DNA from: an uncultured Bacteroidales bacterium
GTDB taxonomy: Bacteria; Bacteroidota; Bacteroidia; Bacteroidales; UBA932
Assembly: GCA_902488725.1 (NCBI GenBank)
Contig: CABTXO010000050.1
Span: 1-8,970 of the forward strand
Length of the DNA: 8,970 nt
Direction: 5' to 3'
The notes below the pieces were generated by a model. It was not told the origin of the DNA, searched no databases, and saw only the letters and a list, made by a program, of their open reading frames with translations. The position numbers and the translations under genes were made by a program. This document shows, piece after piece, positions 1 to 7,331 of the stretch (positions are counted from its first letter, which is position 1; each line of letters begins with the position of its first letter).

Positions 1-15
1 AAAAAAAAAAAAAAA
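1..15. repeat. Poly(A) run at the window edge
   Basis: Fifteen consecutive A residues open the window and run straight into the ridA reading frame, where they would read as four lysines followed by Thr-Ala-Pro. Many RidA proteins begin with Met and one or two lysines, so a short A-rich stretch here is natural. A pure 15-A run in otherwise GC-rich DNA is unusual, however. It may be real, or it may be homopolymer inflation or an assembly-end artefact. Confidence 0.9.
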
Positions 16-362
16 CCGCCCCCGCCGCGATCGGCCCGTACAGCCAGGCGACGCAGATGCATTCCTTCTTGTTCGTGTCCGGCCAGCTGCCGATCGACCC
101 CGCGACCGGGAAGTTCCCGGAGGGGGGCGTCCGGGAACAGACCCGCCAGTCCCTCAAGAACCTTTTCGCAATTTTGGACGAGGCAGGGAAGTGCCACGTC
201 CTGAAGACCACCGTATTCCTGGCGGACATGGACGATTTCGCCGCCATGAATGCGGTGTACGCCGAGTTCTTCAAGGAGCCCTATCCGGCCCGCTGCGCCT
301 TCGCGGTGAAAGACCTGCCGAAGGGCGCCCTCGTAGAGATCGACTGCATTGCCGCCTTATAG
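1..362 (+). CDS. ridA: RidA family reactive enamine/imine deaminase, 5'-truncated
   Basis: RidA hydrolyses the reactive 2-aminoacrylate-type enamines and imines released by PLP enzymes such as threonine/serine dehydratase, protecting other PLP enzymes in the cytoplasm. The readable frame starts at position 3 and gives about 119 residues; the family usually has 124-130, so only the first few residues are missing. An ATG at position 57 is internal, because the conserved N-terminal motif APAAIGPYSQA lies before it. Other family features follow in order: LFVSGQLPIDPATG, the E-Q-T-R-Q-S-L-K-N-L helix, and the C-terminal YPARCAF-VKDLPKGALVEID block. That block carries the substrate-binding Arg (in PAR) and the Glu (in VEID) corresponding to E. 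coli R105 and E120. RidA forms trimers with active sites at subunit interfaces. The gene converges on the minus-strand efflux operon, with 202 bp between the stops. Identification is firm; the true start lies outside or in the poly(A) run. Confidence 0.95.
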   Translation, partial: KKKKTAPAAIGPYSQATQMHSFLFVSGQLPIDPATGKFPEGGVREQTRQSLKNLFAILDEAGKCHVLKTTVFLADMDDFAAMNAVYAEFFKEPYPARCAFAVKDLPKGALVEIDCIAAL

Positions 363-382
363 GAAAGAAAAGGCGTCTTTAG

Positions 383-416
383 CCGTGGATTGAGATCGGT
401 ATGTAAAGTTCCACGG
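383..416. repeat. Short inverted repeat between convergent genes
   Basis: A perfect 7-bp inverted repeat (ccgtgga at 383-389, tccacgg at 410-416) encloses a 20-nt loop, 20 bp past the ridA stop. It lies where a terminator for ridA would be expected. There is no following T-tract in either direction and the loop is long, so function is doubtful. The rest of 363-564 shows no convincing gene: open but start-less frames exist on both strands, and they share one codon register, so each mirrors the other. Confidence 0.35.
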
Positions 417-564
417 ATCAAACCTCGGGGCACCGGTCCCGGCAGTGCGCGATTATGTCATTGATCGGACAGACTTGCCCTTTGACCAGCCGATACGTCT
501 GGAGGAGGACAAGTTCGTCCGAATACACATGCAGGGAACCGAGGATCTTGCTTCCGCGTGCTTC

Positions 565-1776
565 CTACAGTTCGAAGGCGGTCAGCTCGGCGAGGGCGCG
601 GCGATAGGCGCGGTCGGCTGAAAGGGCCTGCTCCAGCGCATCATAGTACATTTCCGTTTCGTACAGGTAGTCCACCATGGAGATTTCCCCCCTGGTCTCC
701 GCTTCCAGCAGAAGGGTCCGGTTGTCATTCGCCGCAAGGGACGCGTGGAGCCGCTCCGCGGTTGCCCGCCAGGTTTTCGCACTGTTGAACAAGCTGAGAA
801 GCCGGTCGTGGAACTGCCGCTCCACCGAGATCTTCTGCAGTTCTGCCGCCGTGATCTTCGCTTTGGAGGCGCGGATTTTCGTTGCATTGCTCCACAGCGG
901 GATGGTGAGACCGGAAGTCAGCCCCCGGTACCGGTCGGACTGTCCGATTTCTTCCATGTAGCCGACCGTCAGATCCGGCAGCCACGCCGTCTTTTCAATG
1001 GCCAGCTGCTGCCTTTCGACCTGCAGCTGCCTGTCCAAGCAGGCCATCAGGGGGGCGTGGACCGCCCGTTCCGCATACCAGGTCCCGAAGTCCGGGGGAA
1101 GATTGTCCGGGAAAAGAAACATCGGACGACCGGAAGACGTTTCCGCGGACAGCGTGTCGGGGGCGGGCAGGAGGGGAATGCCACCGTTCAGGCTTGCCAG
1201 GGCATCCAGGAGGGCCTGGCGGTCCACCGTGGCCCGGGCGACTTGTCCCTTGACCATCGCCAGATGCATGCGCGCCTTGCTGAGGTCCGGCATGCCCGCC
1301 TTCCCGGTAGACAGCCGTTTCTCGAAGGCGTCCACCAGGATGCGTGCCTGTGCCAGGTGCGTCAGGAGCACATCCGTCAGTTCCTGTTGATAGGCGAGTT
1401 CGATCAGGTTCATCTTGGCCTCCAGCAGCAGGTCCACCCGTCTCGCGGCATAGCGCATGCGGGTCAGTTCGTTCTGCCGGCCGAGCATTTCCTTCCGCAT
1501 CCCGCTCAGGCTCGGAACATCGAACGACTGCGTCACCCGCAAGTCGTGCCGGTTTCCGATGTCATTCCCGCCCCGGAGGTAGTTGAATTCCACTTCGGGG
1601 CCGGGGAGAAGGATGCCTGCGCGGTCCGAAAGCCGCTCGGCCTCGGCCTCGGCTTTGGCACTCTTCAGGGCGGGATTGTTCCGCTCGATTTCGCGCAGGA
1701 GTTCATCAATGTTGTATTGCGCTTCCGCCGGCGTCAGTACGGCCAGCAGGAGAAGCGTCGCAAGGACTTGTTTCAT
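565..1776 (-). CDS. TolC/CusC-type outer-membrane efflux protein
   Basis: Outer-membrane channel of the tripartite RND efflux system encoded just upstream. It trimerises into a beta-barrel with a long periplasmic alpha-barrel that docks onto the adaptor and pump. The 403 residues begin with a clear signal peptide (MKQVLATLLLLAVLTPAEA, likely cut before QYN), followed by the helix typical of the family (IDELLREIERNNPALKSAKAEAEAE). Two OEP-like halves follow: residues about 20-195 and 225-400. The second ends with the characteristic GEISMVDYLYETEMYYDALEQAL stretch, where the G-E-I-S-hydrophobic-D-Y/L pattern is a family hallmark. The length is short compared with E. coli CusC/TolC (about 460-490) but normal for the metal-efflux versions in Bacteroidota. 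The ATG at 1776 is supported by the signal peptide and lies inside the end of the pump gene (71-nt overlap), which suggests coupled translation. Only a weak purine-rich patch precedes it. Confidence 0.92.
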   Translation of the reverse strand: MKQVLATLLLLAVLTPAEAQYNIDELLREIERNNPALKSAKAEAEAERLSDRAGILLPGPEVEFNYLRGGNDIGNRHDLRVTQSFDVPSLSGMRKEMLGRQNELTRMRYAARRVDLLLEAKMNLIELAYQQELTDVLLTHLAQARILVDAFEKRLSTGKAGMPDLSKARMHLAMVKGQVARATVDRQALLDALASLNGGIPLLPAPDTLSAETSSGRPMFLFPDNLPPDFGTWYAERAVHAPLMACLDRQLQVERQQLAIEKTAWLPDLTVGYMEEIGQSDRYRGLTSGLTIPLWSNATKIRASKAKITAAELQKISVERQFHDRLLSLFNSAKTWRATAERLHASLAANDNRTLLLEAETRGEISMVDYLYETEMYYDALEQALSADRAYRRALAELTAFEL

Positions 1777-4700
1777 GGTTGTGTTTCTTTAAGGTTGCCA
1801 GATACATGATCGGTATGATGAAGCCGTTCAGCAGCGTGGAGGTGAAAAGCCCTCCGAGGATCACTTTCGCCATCGGCGACTGGATTTCATTTCCCGGAAG
1901 GTCCCCGCCGAGTGTCAGCGGCAGCAGGGCGAGCGCGGAAGTCACGGCCGTCATGAGGATCGGATTCAGCCGGTCGAGCGACCCGGCCAGCACCGCCTCT
2001 TCCCTGGTACGGCTGACGGGAAGCAGGGCATTGTACCGGTCGATGAGCAGCATGCCGTTGCGTGTGGCGATGCCGAACAGGGAGATGAATCCGATGATGG
2101 CGGGAATGGACAGGATCCCGTCCGTGCAGGAAATGGCGATGACACCGCCGATCAGGGCCAGCGGAAGGTTCAGCAGGATGACAAGCGCCTGCGTCGCGTC
2201 CTTGAATTCGCCGAGCAGCAGCAGGAAAATCAGGAATATGCTGAACAGGCTCACCAGGGCGATGGTTCGGGAGGCACGTTCCGCGCTTTCGAACTGTCCG
2301 CCGTATTCGAGATGATAGCCTTCCGGGAGCGTCACATTGTCGTCGATGCGGTCCTGGATCGCAGCGACAGTCTTGGACAGTTCCCCGCCGGTCGCATTGC
2401 AGGAGATGACCAGCTTGCGGGAGACATTCTCCCGGCTGATGGCATCGGGTCCTGCGGACGAGCGGATCTCCGCCAGATACGAGAGCGGAACCTTCAGGCC
2501 CGGCACATTCCCTGCGGGCACGTCCACCGGCAGGTCTCCGATGCGCTGAATGTCGGACCGGTCGCGGTCCCCGACCTTCAGGGTCAGATCGAAGGACCGG
2601 TTGCCTTCCTGGACCTGCGACACGACGCGGCCGCCGAGCATCACGCTGATGAATTCCGCGAATTGGGGGAGGGTAATCCCGTACCGGGCGAGCATCTCCC
2701 GCTTCGGCACGATCTTCAGTTCCGGCCGCTCCACCTGCTGCTCCAGATTGATGTCGGTGATGCCCGGGACGGTGCGGACCGCGGTCTGGATCTGCTTGCC
2801 GAGGGAATACATCCGGTTGAGGTCCGTCCCGAAGAGCTTGATCGCGATGTTCGATTTCGTGCCGGACAGCATCTCGTCGATCCGGTGGGCGATCGGCCCT
2901 CCGATCTCGATGTTCACCCCCGGAAGGATCGACAGTTTGCTGCGGATGTCCGCCATCAAGGCCGCGCGCGAACGCTTCTGGAGGGTGAACGGGCACTCGA
3001 ATTCCGAAACGTTCACCCCGAAGGAATGTTCGTCCAGTTCCGCGCGGCCGGTCTTGCGTCCCACCGTGTTGATCTCGGGGATGTCCAGGAGGATCTCTTC
3101 GGCCCGATGCCCGATGGCATCCGACTCGTCCAGGGAGATGCCCGGAATCGTGCTGACGGCGATGGTGAAGGAGCCTTCGTTGAAGGCCGGCAGAAAGCTC
3201 CTGCCCAGCGAGAAGAACAGGAAGACCGCAACGGCGAGCAGCACCCCCACGCTGCCGAGCAGCCACTTGCGATGCGCCAGGGCTCCGGTCAGCGCATACG
3301 CATACAGCCGCTTCATTCCTTGCACCCAGCCGGGTTCCCGCTGTTTCCCGGACCTGTCCCTCCCGAGCAGATACGATCCCAGCACGGGCGTCAGGGTCAG
3401 GGCGACCAGCGTGGATGCGAAGAGGGAGATGATGAAGGCGATGCCCAGCGGGCGAAGCATCCTCCCCTCCATTCCGGACAGGAAGAACAGCGGCAGGAAG
3501 CTCGCGATGATGATGAGGGTGGAATTCAGCATCGGCATCCGGACCTCCCGCGAGGCCTCGTACACCACTTCCAGTATGCCGGCCCGTTCGGCCTCCGGCT
3601 TGTCCCGGTTCTGGTGCAGTCGCTTGAAGACATTCTCCACGTCCACGATCGAGTCATCGACCAGCGATCCGACTGCGATCGCGATTCCGCCCAGGCTCAT
3701 CGTGTTGAGGGTCATCCCCATGGAGCGGAGGGTGAGCAGGGTGATGACGATCGAAAGCGGAATCGAGATCAGGGAGATCAGCGTCGTCCTCCAGTTCATC
3801 AGGAAGACGAAAAGCACCAGAACGACGAACATTCCGCCTTCCCAGAGCGCCTTCTCCACGTTCCGGATGGAGGTGTCGATGAACGTCGACTGGCGGAACG
3901 TGTCCGTCCGGACGACGATGTCCGGGGGAAGGGTTTCGGCCAGTCGGGACAGGGATGCGTCGATGCGGTCCGTCAGGGCGAGGGTGCTCGTGTTCGGCTG
4001 TTTGGTGACCGTCAGCAGGACGGCCGGACGACCGTCTTTCGCCGCCGTGCCGAGTTTCGGGAACTTCGCCCCGACGGCCACGTCCGCGATCGCTTCGAGG
4101 ATGACCGGATGACCGTCCGGCGCGTTCTTGACGACGGCCTTCCGGAGGGAGGCGAGATCGTCCGTGGACAGCAGGCCCCGGATGATGTATTCGTTGCCAT
4201 ATTCATAGAGGGTGCGTCCGGAGGCATTCCGGTTCATTCCCTTCACGGACTCCATCACCTCGTCCAGGGTCACGCCGAAGTGGCGCATCCGATTCGGATC
4301 GAGCTGGATCTGGTATTCCTTGATGTCCCCGCCGAGCACGGCGACCTGGGCGACACCGCTGATTGACAGCAGGTGCGGCCGCAGGGTCCAGTCCGCCATC
4401 GTCCGCAGATCCTGCATCGACGTGGAATCCGCCGTCAGGCTTATGATCATCAACTCGCCGAGGATCGAGGACTGCGGGCCGAGGGTCGGCGTTCCGACTT
4501 GTTCGGGGAGCCGGTCGCCCAGCATGGCCAATTTCTCCGACACGATCTGGCGCGCCCGGTAGATGTCGGTTCCCCAGTCGAATTCGATGTAGACGATCGA
4601 AAAGCCGGTTGCGGAAGAACTGCGCACCCGCCGCACATGCGTGGCACCGTTGACGGCGGTTTCGATCGGGAACGTCACCAGCCTTTCCACCTCTTCCGGT

Positions 4701-4870
4701 GCCATTCCTTCCGCTTCCGTCATCACCACGACCGTGGGGGCGTTCAGATCGGGAAACACGTCCACTTCCATGTTTCCTGCGGTGTACAAACCTGCCGCCA
4801 GCAGGATCAGCGCCATCACGAGGATGGCGGTACGGTTCTTCAGCGAGAACCGGATCATGGAATCCAGCAT
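1706..4870 (-). CDS. Heavy-metal-type RND efflux pump (CzcA/CusA family)
   Basis: Inner-membrane proton-driven pump, trimeric in the family, that moves substrate from periplasm or cytoplasm to the outer-membrane channel. I start it at ATG 4870 (1054 aa, MLDSMIRFSLKNR), the usual family N-terminus, 4 nt after the adaptor stop; a frame opening at 4924 would overlap the adaptor. TM1 is near residues 15-32, followed by a large periplasmic domain, TM2-6 (about 345-500), TM7 (about 535-555), a second periplasmic domain and five C-terminal TM helices. The TM4 motif VGSLVDDSIVDVEN (about 401-413) has acidic residues D405, D406, D410 and E412, matching the proton-relay Asp/Glu of CusA/CzcA. LGPQSSILGE and RIDEMLSGTKSNIAIKLFG are family signatures. 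By eye, the positions of the CusA Met triad are not Met, which argues against Cu(I)/Ag(I) as substrate. The substrate could be divalent metals or something else. The last ~24 residues overlap tolC and look like a non-standard tail. Confidence 0.93.
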   Translation of the reverse strand: MLDSMIRFSLKNRTAILVMALILLAAGLYTAGNMEVDVFPDLNAPTVVVMTEAEGMAPEEVERLVTFPIETAVNGATHVRRVRSSSATGFSIVYIEFDWGTDIYRARQIVSEKLAMLGDRLPEQVGTPTLGPQSSILGELMIISLTADSTSMQDLRTMADWTLRPHLLSISGVAQVAVLGGDIKEYQIQLDPNRMRHFGVTLDEVMESVKGMNRNASGRTLYEYGNEYIIRGLLSTDDLASLRKAVVKNAPDGHPVILEAIADVAVGAKFPKLGTAAKDGRPAVLLTVTKQPNTSTLALTDRIDASLSRLAETLPPDIVVRTDTFRQSTFIDTSIRNVEKALWEGGMFVVLVLFVFLMNWRTTLISLISIPLSIVITLLTLRSMGMTLNTMSLGGIAIAVGSLVDDSIVDVENVFKRLHQNRDKPEAERAGILEVVYEASREVRMPMLNSTLIIIASFLPLFFLSGMEGRMLRPLGIAFIISLFASTLVALTLTPVLGSYLLGRDRSGKQREPGWVQGMKRLYAYALTGALAHRKWLLGSVGVLLAVAVFLFFSLGRSFLPAFNEGSFTIAVSTIPGISLDESDAIGHRAEEILLDIPEINTVGRKTGRAELDEHSFGVNVSEFECPFTLQKRSRAALMADIRSKLSILPGVNIEIGGPIAHRIDEMLSGTKSNIAIKLFGTDLNRMYSLGKQIQTAVRTVPGITDINLEQQVERPELKIVPKREMLARYGITLPQFAEFISVMLGGRVVSQVQEGNRSFDLTLKVGDRDRSDIQRIGDLPVDVPAGNVPGLKVPLSYLAEIRSSAGPDAISRENVSRKLVISCNATGGELSKTVAAIQDRIDDNVTLPEGYHLEYGGQFESAERASRTIALVSLFSIFLIFLLLLGEFKDATQALVILLNLPLALIGGVIAISCTDGILSIPAIIGFISLFGIATRNGMLLIDRYNALLPVSRTREEAVLAGSLDRLNPILMTAVTSALALLPLTLGGDLPGNEIQSPMAKVILGGLFTSTLLNGFIIPIMYLATLKKHNHETSPCDASPAGRTDAGGSAIQH

Positions 4871-4874
4871 GGCG

Positions 4875-6008
4875 TTACTCGTGTTGATGGCCGTGACCTT
4901 CGGGAATGCCGGACACGGCGGCAAGTTTCACCTGTACGGCACCTTTGACCACGACGGCGTCACCCGCATGCACGCCCTCCAGGAGCTGCACGCGCGTTCC
5001 GTCCGAGGCGCCGATGCGGACTTCTTTCCGCAGGAAAGCGTCGGGCTCGTGCTGCACGTACACATAATTGAGGCCCTGGTCCTCCACGACGGCGCCGATC
5101 GGAACCGACAGGCCGTCCGCGGTGGCGGTGGTTTTCAGGAATATTTCCACGTAGGACCCCGGAATCAGGTTCTTCCGGTTGTCGAGTTCGAAGGTGACGG
5201 GAATATAGAAATCTCCGTCCGAGGCCTGCCCGTAGCCGATCAGACGGCCGTTCAAATCTTGCAGGCGGAAGGTCTCGTCCCGGTAGCCCGTCTTGAAGGC
5301 AGCGTCGCGGATCTGCGACAGCCTGTCGAAATATTTCTCCGAGACGTCTGCCCGCAGCCGCAGCCGCCGGTTCCGGCTGACGGTCGCGATGGGCTGTCCC
5401 ATCTCCACGTAAGCGCCCTGGCTGACGTTCAGGCTTTTCACGAAGCCTGACAGGGGCGAGGCGACCACGACACCGTTTTCGGATGCTCCGTTCCGCAGAA
5501 GCGCCTCATAGGTCGACTTCGCCTGTTCGTACAGCATCTTGTTCTGGTCATAGTGGCTTTGGCTTACGATGTTGTCCTTCAGCAGCTCCTTGTCCCGCTC
5601 GTATTCGCGCCGGGCGGTTTCATACTCGCTCCGGGCCTTAAACAACCGGTCTCCGGTCTCCAGGTCCTTCGAGGCGAGGGTCGCGATGCGGTCTCCCCGG
5701 CCGATGGGGGAGCCTTCGCTCAGGTTGGCCAGACAGACGATTCCGGCACTCTTGGCCACGACGGTTTCCTCGTCTCCGGTCGCGGAGAGCAGTTGACCGC
5801 TCGTGTGGATGATTTCATGGAAAGGCGCCGGTCTCAGGGTGTCGGTCTCGATTCCGAGGACGGCTTGCCGTTCTTCCTCGATCACGATTTCCTCGGCGCC
5901 GTGCTGCTCCTCTGCGGAGGAAGCGGCGGGATGGTCAGCGGCTTGTCTGCGGCAGGCGCAGAACAGGGTTGCAAGTGCAGCCAGGTATAGGAATGCTTTG
6001 TTGTTCAT
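4875..6008 (-). CDS. RND/HlyD-type periplasmic adaptor (membrane fusion protein), probable lipoprotein
   Basis: Bridges the pump and the outer-membrane channel; in metal-efflux systems it can also bind and hand over the ion. The protein has 377 residues. The N-terminus (MNNKAFLYLAALATLFCACRR) is a lipoprotein-like signal with Cys17 and Cys19; Cys19 fits lipidation better, though the lipobox is weak. A low-complexity Ala/Glu/His linker follows. Residues about 65-115 form the first lipoyl half (SGQLLSATGDEETVVAKSAG, GDRIATL). Residues about 115-170 form the helical hairpin (LFKARSEYETARREYERDKELL...), then the second lipoyl half (VVASPLSGFVKSLNVSQGAYVEMGQPIATV), a beta-barrel and a membrane-proximal domain (about 295-365). 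The C-terminus is His-rich (EGHGHQHE), a common feature of metal-efflux adaptors in Bacteroidota and a possible metal-binding tail. It is the first gene of the efflux trio, 4 nt before the pump. The start is preceded by a purine-rich aaagaaaaagagaac. Confidence 0.93.
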   Translation of the reverse strand: MNNKAFLYLAALATLFCACRRQAADHPAASSAEEQHGAEEIVIEEERQAVLGIETDTLRPAPFHEIIHTSGQLLSATGDEETVVAKSAGIVCLANLSEGSPIGRGDRIATLASKDLETGDRLFKARSEYETARREYERDKELLKDNIVSQSHYDQNKMLYEQAKSTYEALLRNGASENGVVVASPLSGFVKSLNVSQGAYVEMGQPIATVSRNRRLRLRADVSEKYFDRLSQIRDAAFKTGYRDETFRLQDLNGRLIGYGQASDGDFYIPVTFELDNRKNLIPGSYVEIFLKTTATADGLSVPIGAVVEDQGLNYVYVQHEPDAFLRKEVRIGASDGTRVQLLEGVHAGDAVVVKGAVQVKLAAVSGIPEGHGHQHE

Positions 6009-6129
6009 GTTCTCTTTTTCTTTGTCCGGAGGCGCTGTGACACTTCCGGGATCCTTGTCATTCGGGAAGGAATCGGCCGGCAGGCCGGTTCCGGAAACGG
6101 GGCGGATCCGGTCCGGTCGGGAGGATCCG
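6009..6129 (-). other. Hairpin-rich gap before the efflux trio
   Basis: This 121-bp gap is the only sizeable spacing inside the minus-strand gene cluster. Directly after the stop of the His-rich gene it has a perfect 7-bp inverted repeat (ggatccg at 6123-6129, cggatcc at 6103-6109) with a 13-nt loop, but no T-tract. It also holds a tandem pair of the palindromic hexamer ggccgg (6075-6080 and 6083-6088) and a third ggatcc near 6049. I see no Bacteroidota-type promoter (TAnnTTTG) or sigma70-like boxes. It could be a weak attenuator or an mRNA-processing region separating expression of the sensor-like genes from the pump. Confidence 0.3.
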
Positions 6130-6549
6130 TCAGAAGAAGAGGACGGGAGGAGCGTGCGGAGCGCTTGCCGCCATCAGCGGCGGGATCGGGAGCGGAGGGG
6201 GATCCCCGGCCGCCCGTGTCCCGGGGAGACGGCTTCCCGTTCGTCCGGAAACCGGAGTGCCCATCGTTGCCGCAGCCGGTTGGAAACGCACCGGGCCCGG
6301 GTACAATCCGTCTCCGTCGACCGTCACCGTCTCCGAGGGCTTGTAGCCTTCATGTGCGATGCAGAAGGCTTCGTCTTTCTCGTGGTGCGCATGCCGCGTG
6401 TGCGGGTCGTCCGCCTGTCCGTCCTGCCTGCACAGTTCCACGACGGTGCAGATCATGGCCTGATGATGGTGGTGCGGCACCAGCGACGGCAGGGCGCTCA
6501 TCAGCCAGGCCAGCAGAATCGGGAACAGGACGAATTTTCTGCGCATCAT
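6130..6549 (-). CDS. Small His/Cys-rich exported or membrane-anchored protein
   Basis: The 139-residue protein has an N-terminal signal or anchor (MMRRKFVLFPILLAWLMSALPSLVP), immediately followed by HHHH (residues 26-29). Potential metal ligands then cluster: Cys34, Cys40, His50, His53, His55-His56, Cys63 and His66 (C-I-A-H). The second half is Pro/Gly/Arg-rich and probably disordered, ending in a SAPHAPPV-like tail. In architecture it resembles a family of small uncharacterised proteins I know from Bacteroidales, encoded beside TolC/HlyD/CzcA genes and possibly the one named DUF6769; this comes from memory, not a search. It acts in the periplasm or on the outer face of the inner membrane by inference. 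Its ATG overlaps the stop of the protease gene upstream as ATGA, and a second ATG follows directly. A role as periplasmic metal buffer or sensor for the downstream pump is inferred from composition and position only. Confidence 0.75.
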   Translation of the reverse strand: MMRRKFVLFPILLAWLMSALPSLVPHHHHQAMICTVVELCRQDGQADDPHTRHAHHEKDEAFCIAHEGYKPSETVTVDGDGLYPGPVRFQPAAATMGTPVSGRTGSRLPGTRAAGDPPPLPIPPLMAASAPHAPPVLFF

Positions 6550-7328
6550 GAATGGGATTGGTCTTCAGGACGGCCCGTCCAGTCGCGTGTCACGTCATAG
6601 CCGTGGGCGCGGACCTGTTCGGCCGAGCCGACATATTCATTCCGCCGCGCTTCGTACAGGATCCGTCTGCGGGTGTGTTTGAAGAGGAAGAGGCAGAACA
6701 CGGTCAGGCCGAGGGACAGCAGTCCGGCGATGGCGGGCGTGAGGTGGACTGCGAAGCAGAGGGTGTCGTAGAGTCCGTGCAGCAGGATCGGTACCAGCAG
6801 GATCTTCCATCTTGTGCCGTAGGGGGCCCGTTCACCCTTGAAATGGTACAGGGAGTAGTAGTAGCCCATCGCGACGGCGAATCCGAAATGGCCGGGGACC
6901 GCGTAGAAGGCGCGCGTCACGGCCACGTCGAACCAGCCGGCGCCGGCGGACACCACATACAGCAGATTCTCGAAGGCGGCGAAGCCCAGGCCGACCGATG
7001 CGGCGTAGACGATGCCGTCGAAGCGCTCGTCGAAGCAGGGATTGCGCCGGAGCAGCAGCCAGAGCATCAGGAGTTTGGCGCATTCTTCCGGAATCGCCGC
7101 GCCCAGGAAGGCCAGCCTGACCCCTTCCACCAGGTTCGCCGGTTCGCGGGTGATCAAGCCCGCTCCGAGCAGGGGAACTGAAATCAGGGTGGAGGCGAAA
7201 GTGGCGAGACCGCCCATGAAAAAGCCTTTGGCGACCATCCGGGGCGGTTCCGGTTCGGTGTCCTTGTGATACACGTACCAGAGCAGGATCAGGGCGGGAG
7301 CGACTGCGGCGAGGACGAGCAGCAACAT
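6546..7328 (-). CDS. PrsW family intramembrane metalloprotease
   Basis: PrsW proteins are polytopic membrane proteases; Bacillus subtilis PrsW makes the first cut in the anti-sigma factor RsiW. The 260-residue protein has about seven hydrophobic helices and the family's ordered motifs: FLGAAIPEECAKLL with Glu81-Glu82 and Lys85, FDGIVYAASVGLGFAAFEN (103-121, Glu120-Asn121), AVPGHFGFAVAMG with His147, and ILLHGLYD with His184 and Asp187. The Glu-Glu pair and the late His correspond to the residues required in B. subtilis PrsW, so the active site looks intact. The C-terminal ~45 residues are basic, charged and cytoplasmic-like. The start lies 3 nt after the nfnB stop without its own Shine-Dalgarno, so translation is probably coupled. 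The stop overlaps the start of the His-rich gene. No sigma or anti-sigma factor is encoded in this window, so its substrate is unknown. Confidence 0.9.
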   Translation of the reverse strand: MLLLVLAAVAPALILLWYVYHKDTEPEPPRMVAKGFFMGGLATFASTLISVPLLGAGLITREPANLVEGVRLAFLGAAIPEECAKLLMLWLLLRRNPCFDERFDGIVYAASVGLGFAAFENLLYVVSAGAGWFDVAVTRAFYAVPGHFGFAVAMGYYYSLYHFKGERAPYGTRWKILLVPILLHGLYDTLCFAVHLTPAIAGLLSLGLTVFCLFLFKHTRRRILYEARRNEYVGSAEQVRAHGYDVTRDWTGRPEDQSHS

Positions 7329-7331
7329 GGC

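Noticed and set aside
745..1809. Plus-strand open frame (354 codons) opposite tolC
   Set aside because: Same mirrored-register artefact; no recognisable domains, and the minus-strand protein is clearly TolC-like.
1887..3266. Minus-strand 459-codon frame overlapping the pump in another phase
   Set aside because: Arg/Pro/His-rich low-complexity translation typical of a shifted GC-rich frame; the pump frame has full family similarity.
2312..4366. Long plus-strand open frame (684 codons) opposite the pump gene
   Set aside because: It sits in the mirrored codon register of a confidently identified RND pump. Its translation is rich in Arg, Asp, Gly and His with no domain pattern, as expected for the antisense of GC-rich coding DNA.
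4871..4924. Pump start at ATG 4924, adding 18 residues
   Set aside because: It would overlap the end of the adaptor by about 50 nt, and the extra residues do not fit the family N-terminus. The ATG at 4870 gives MLDSMIRFSLKNR directly after the adaptor stop.
6103..6129. Rho-independent terminator after the His-rich gene
   Set aside because: The 7-bp stem is real, but no T-tract follows on the minus strand and the loop is 13 nt, so it is listed only as a structured spacer.
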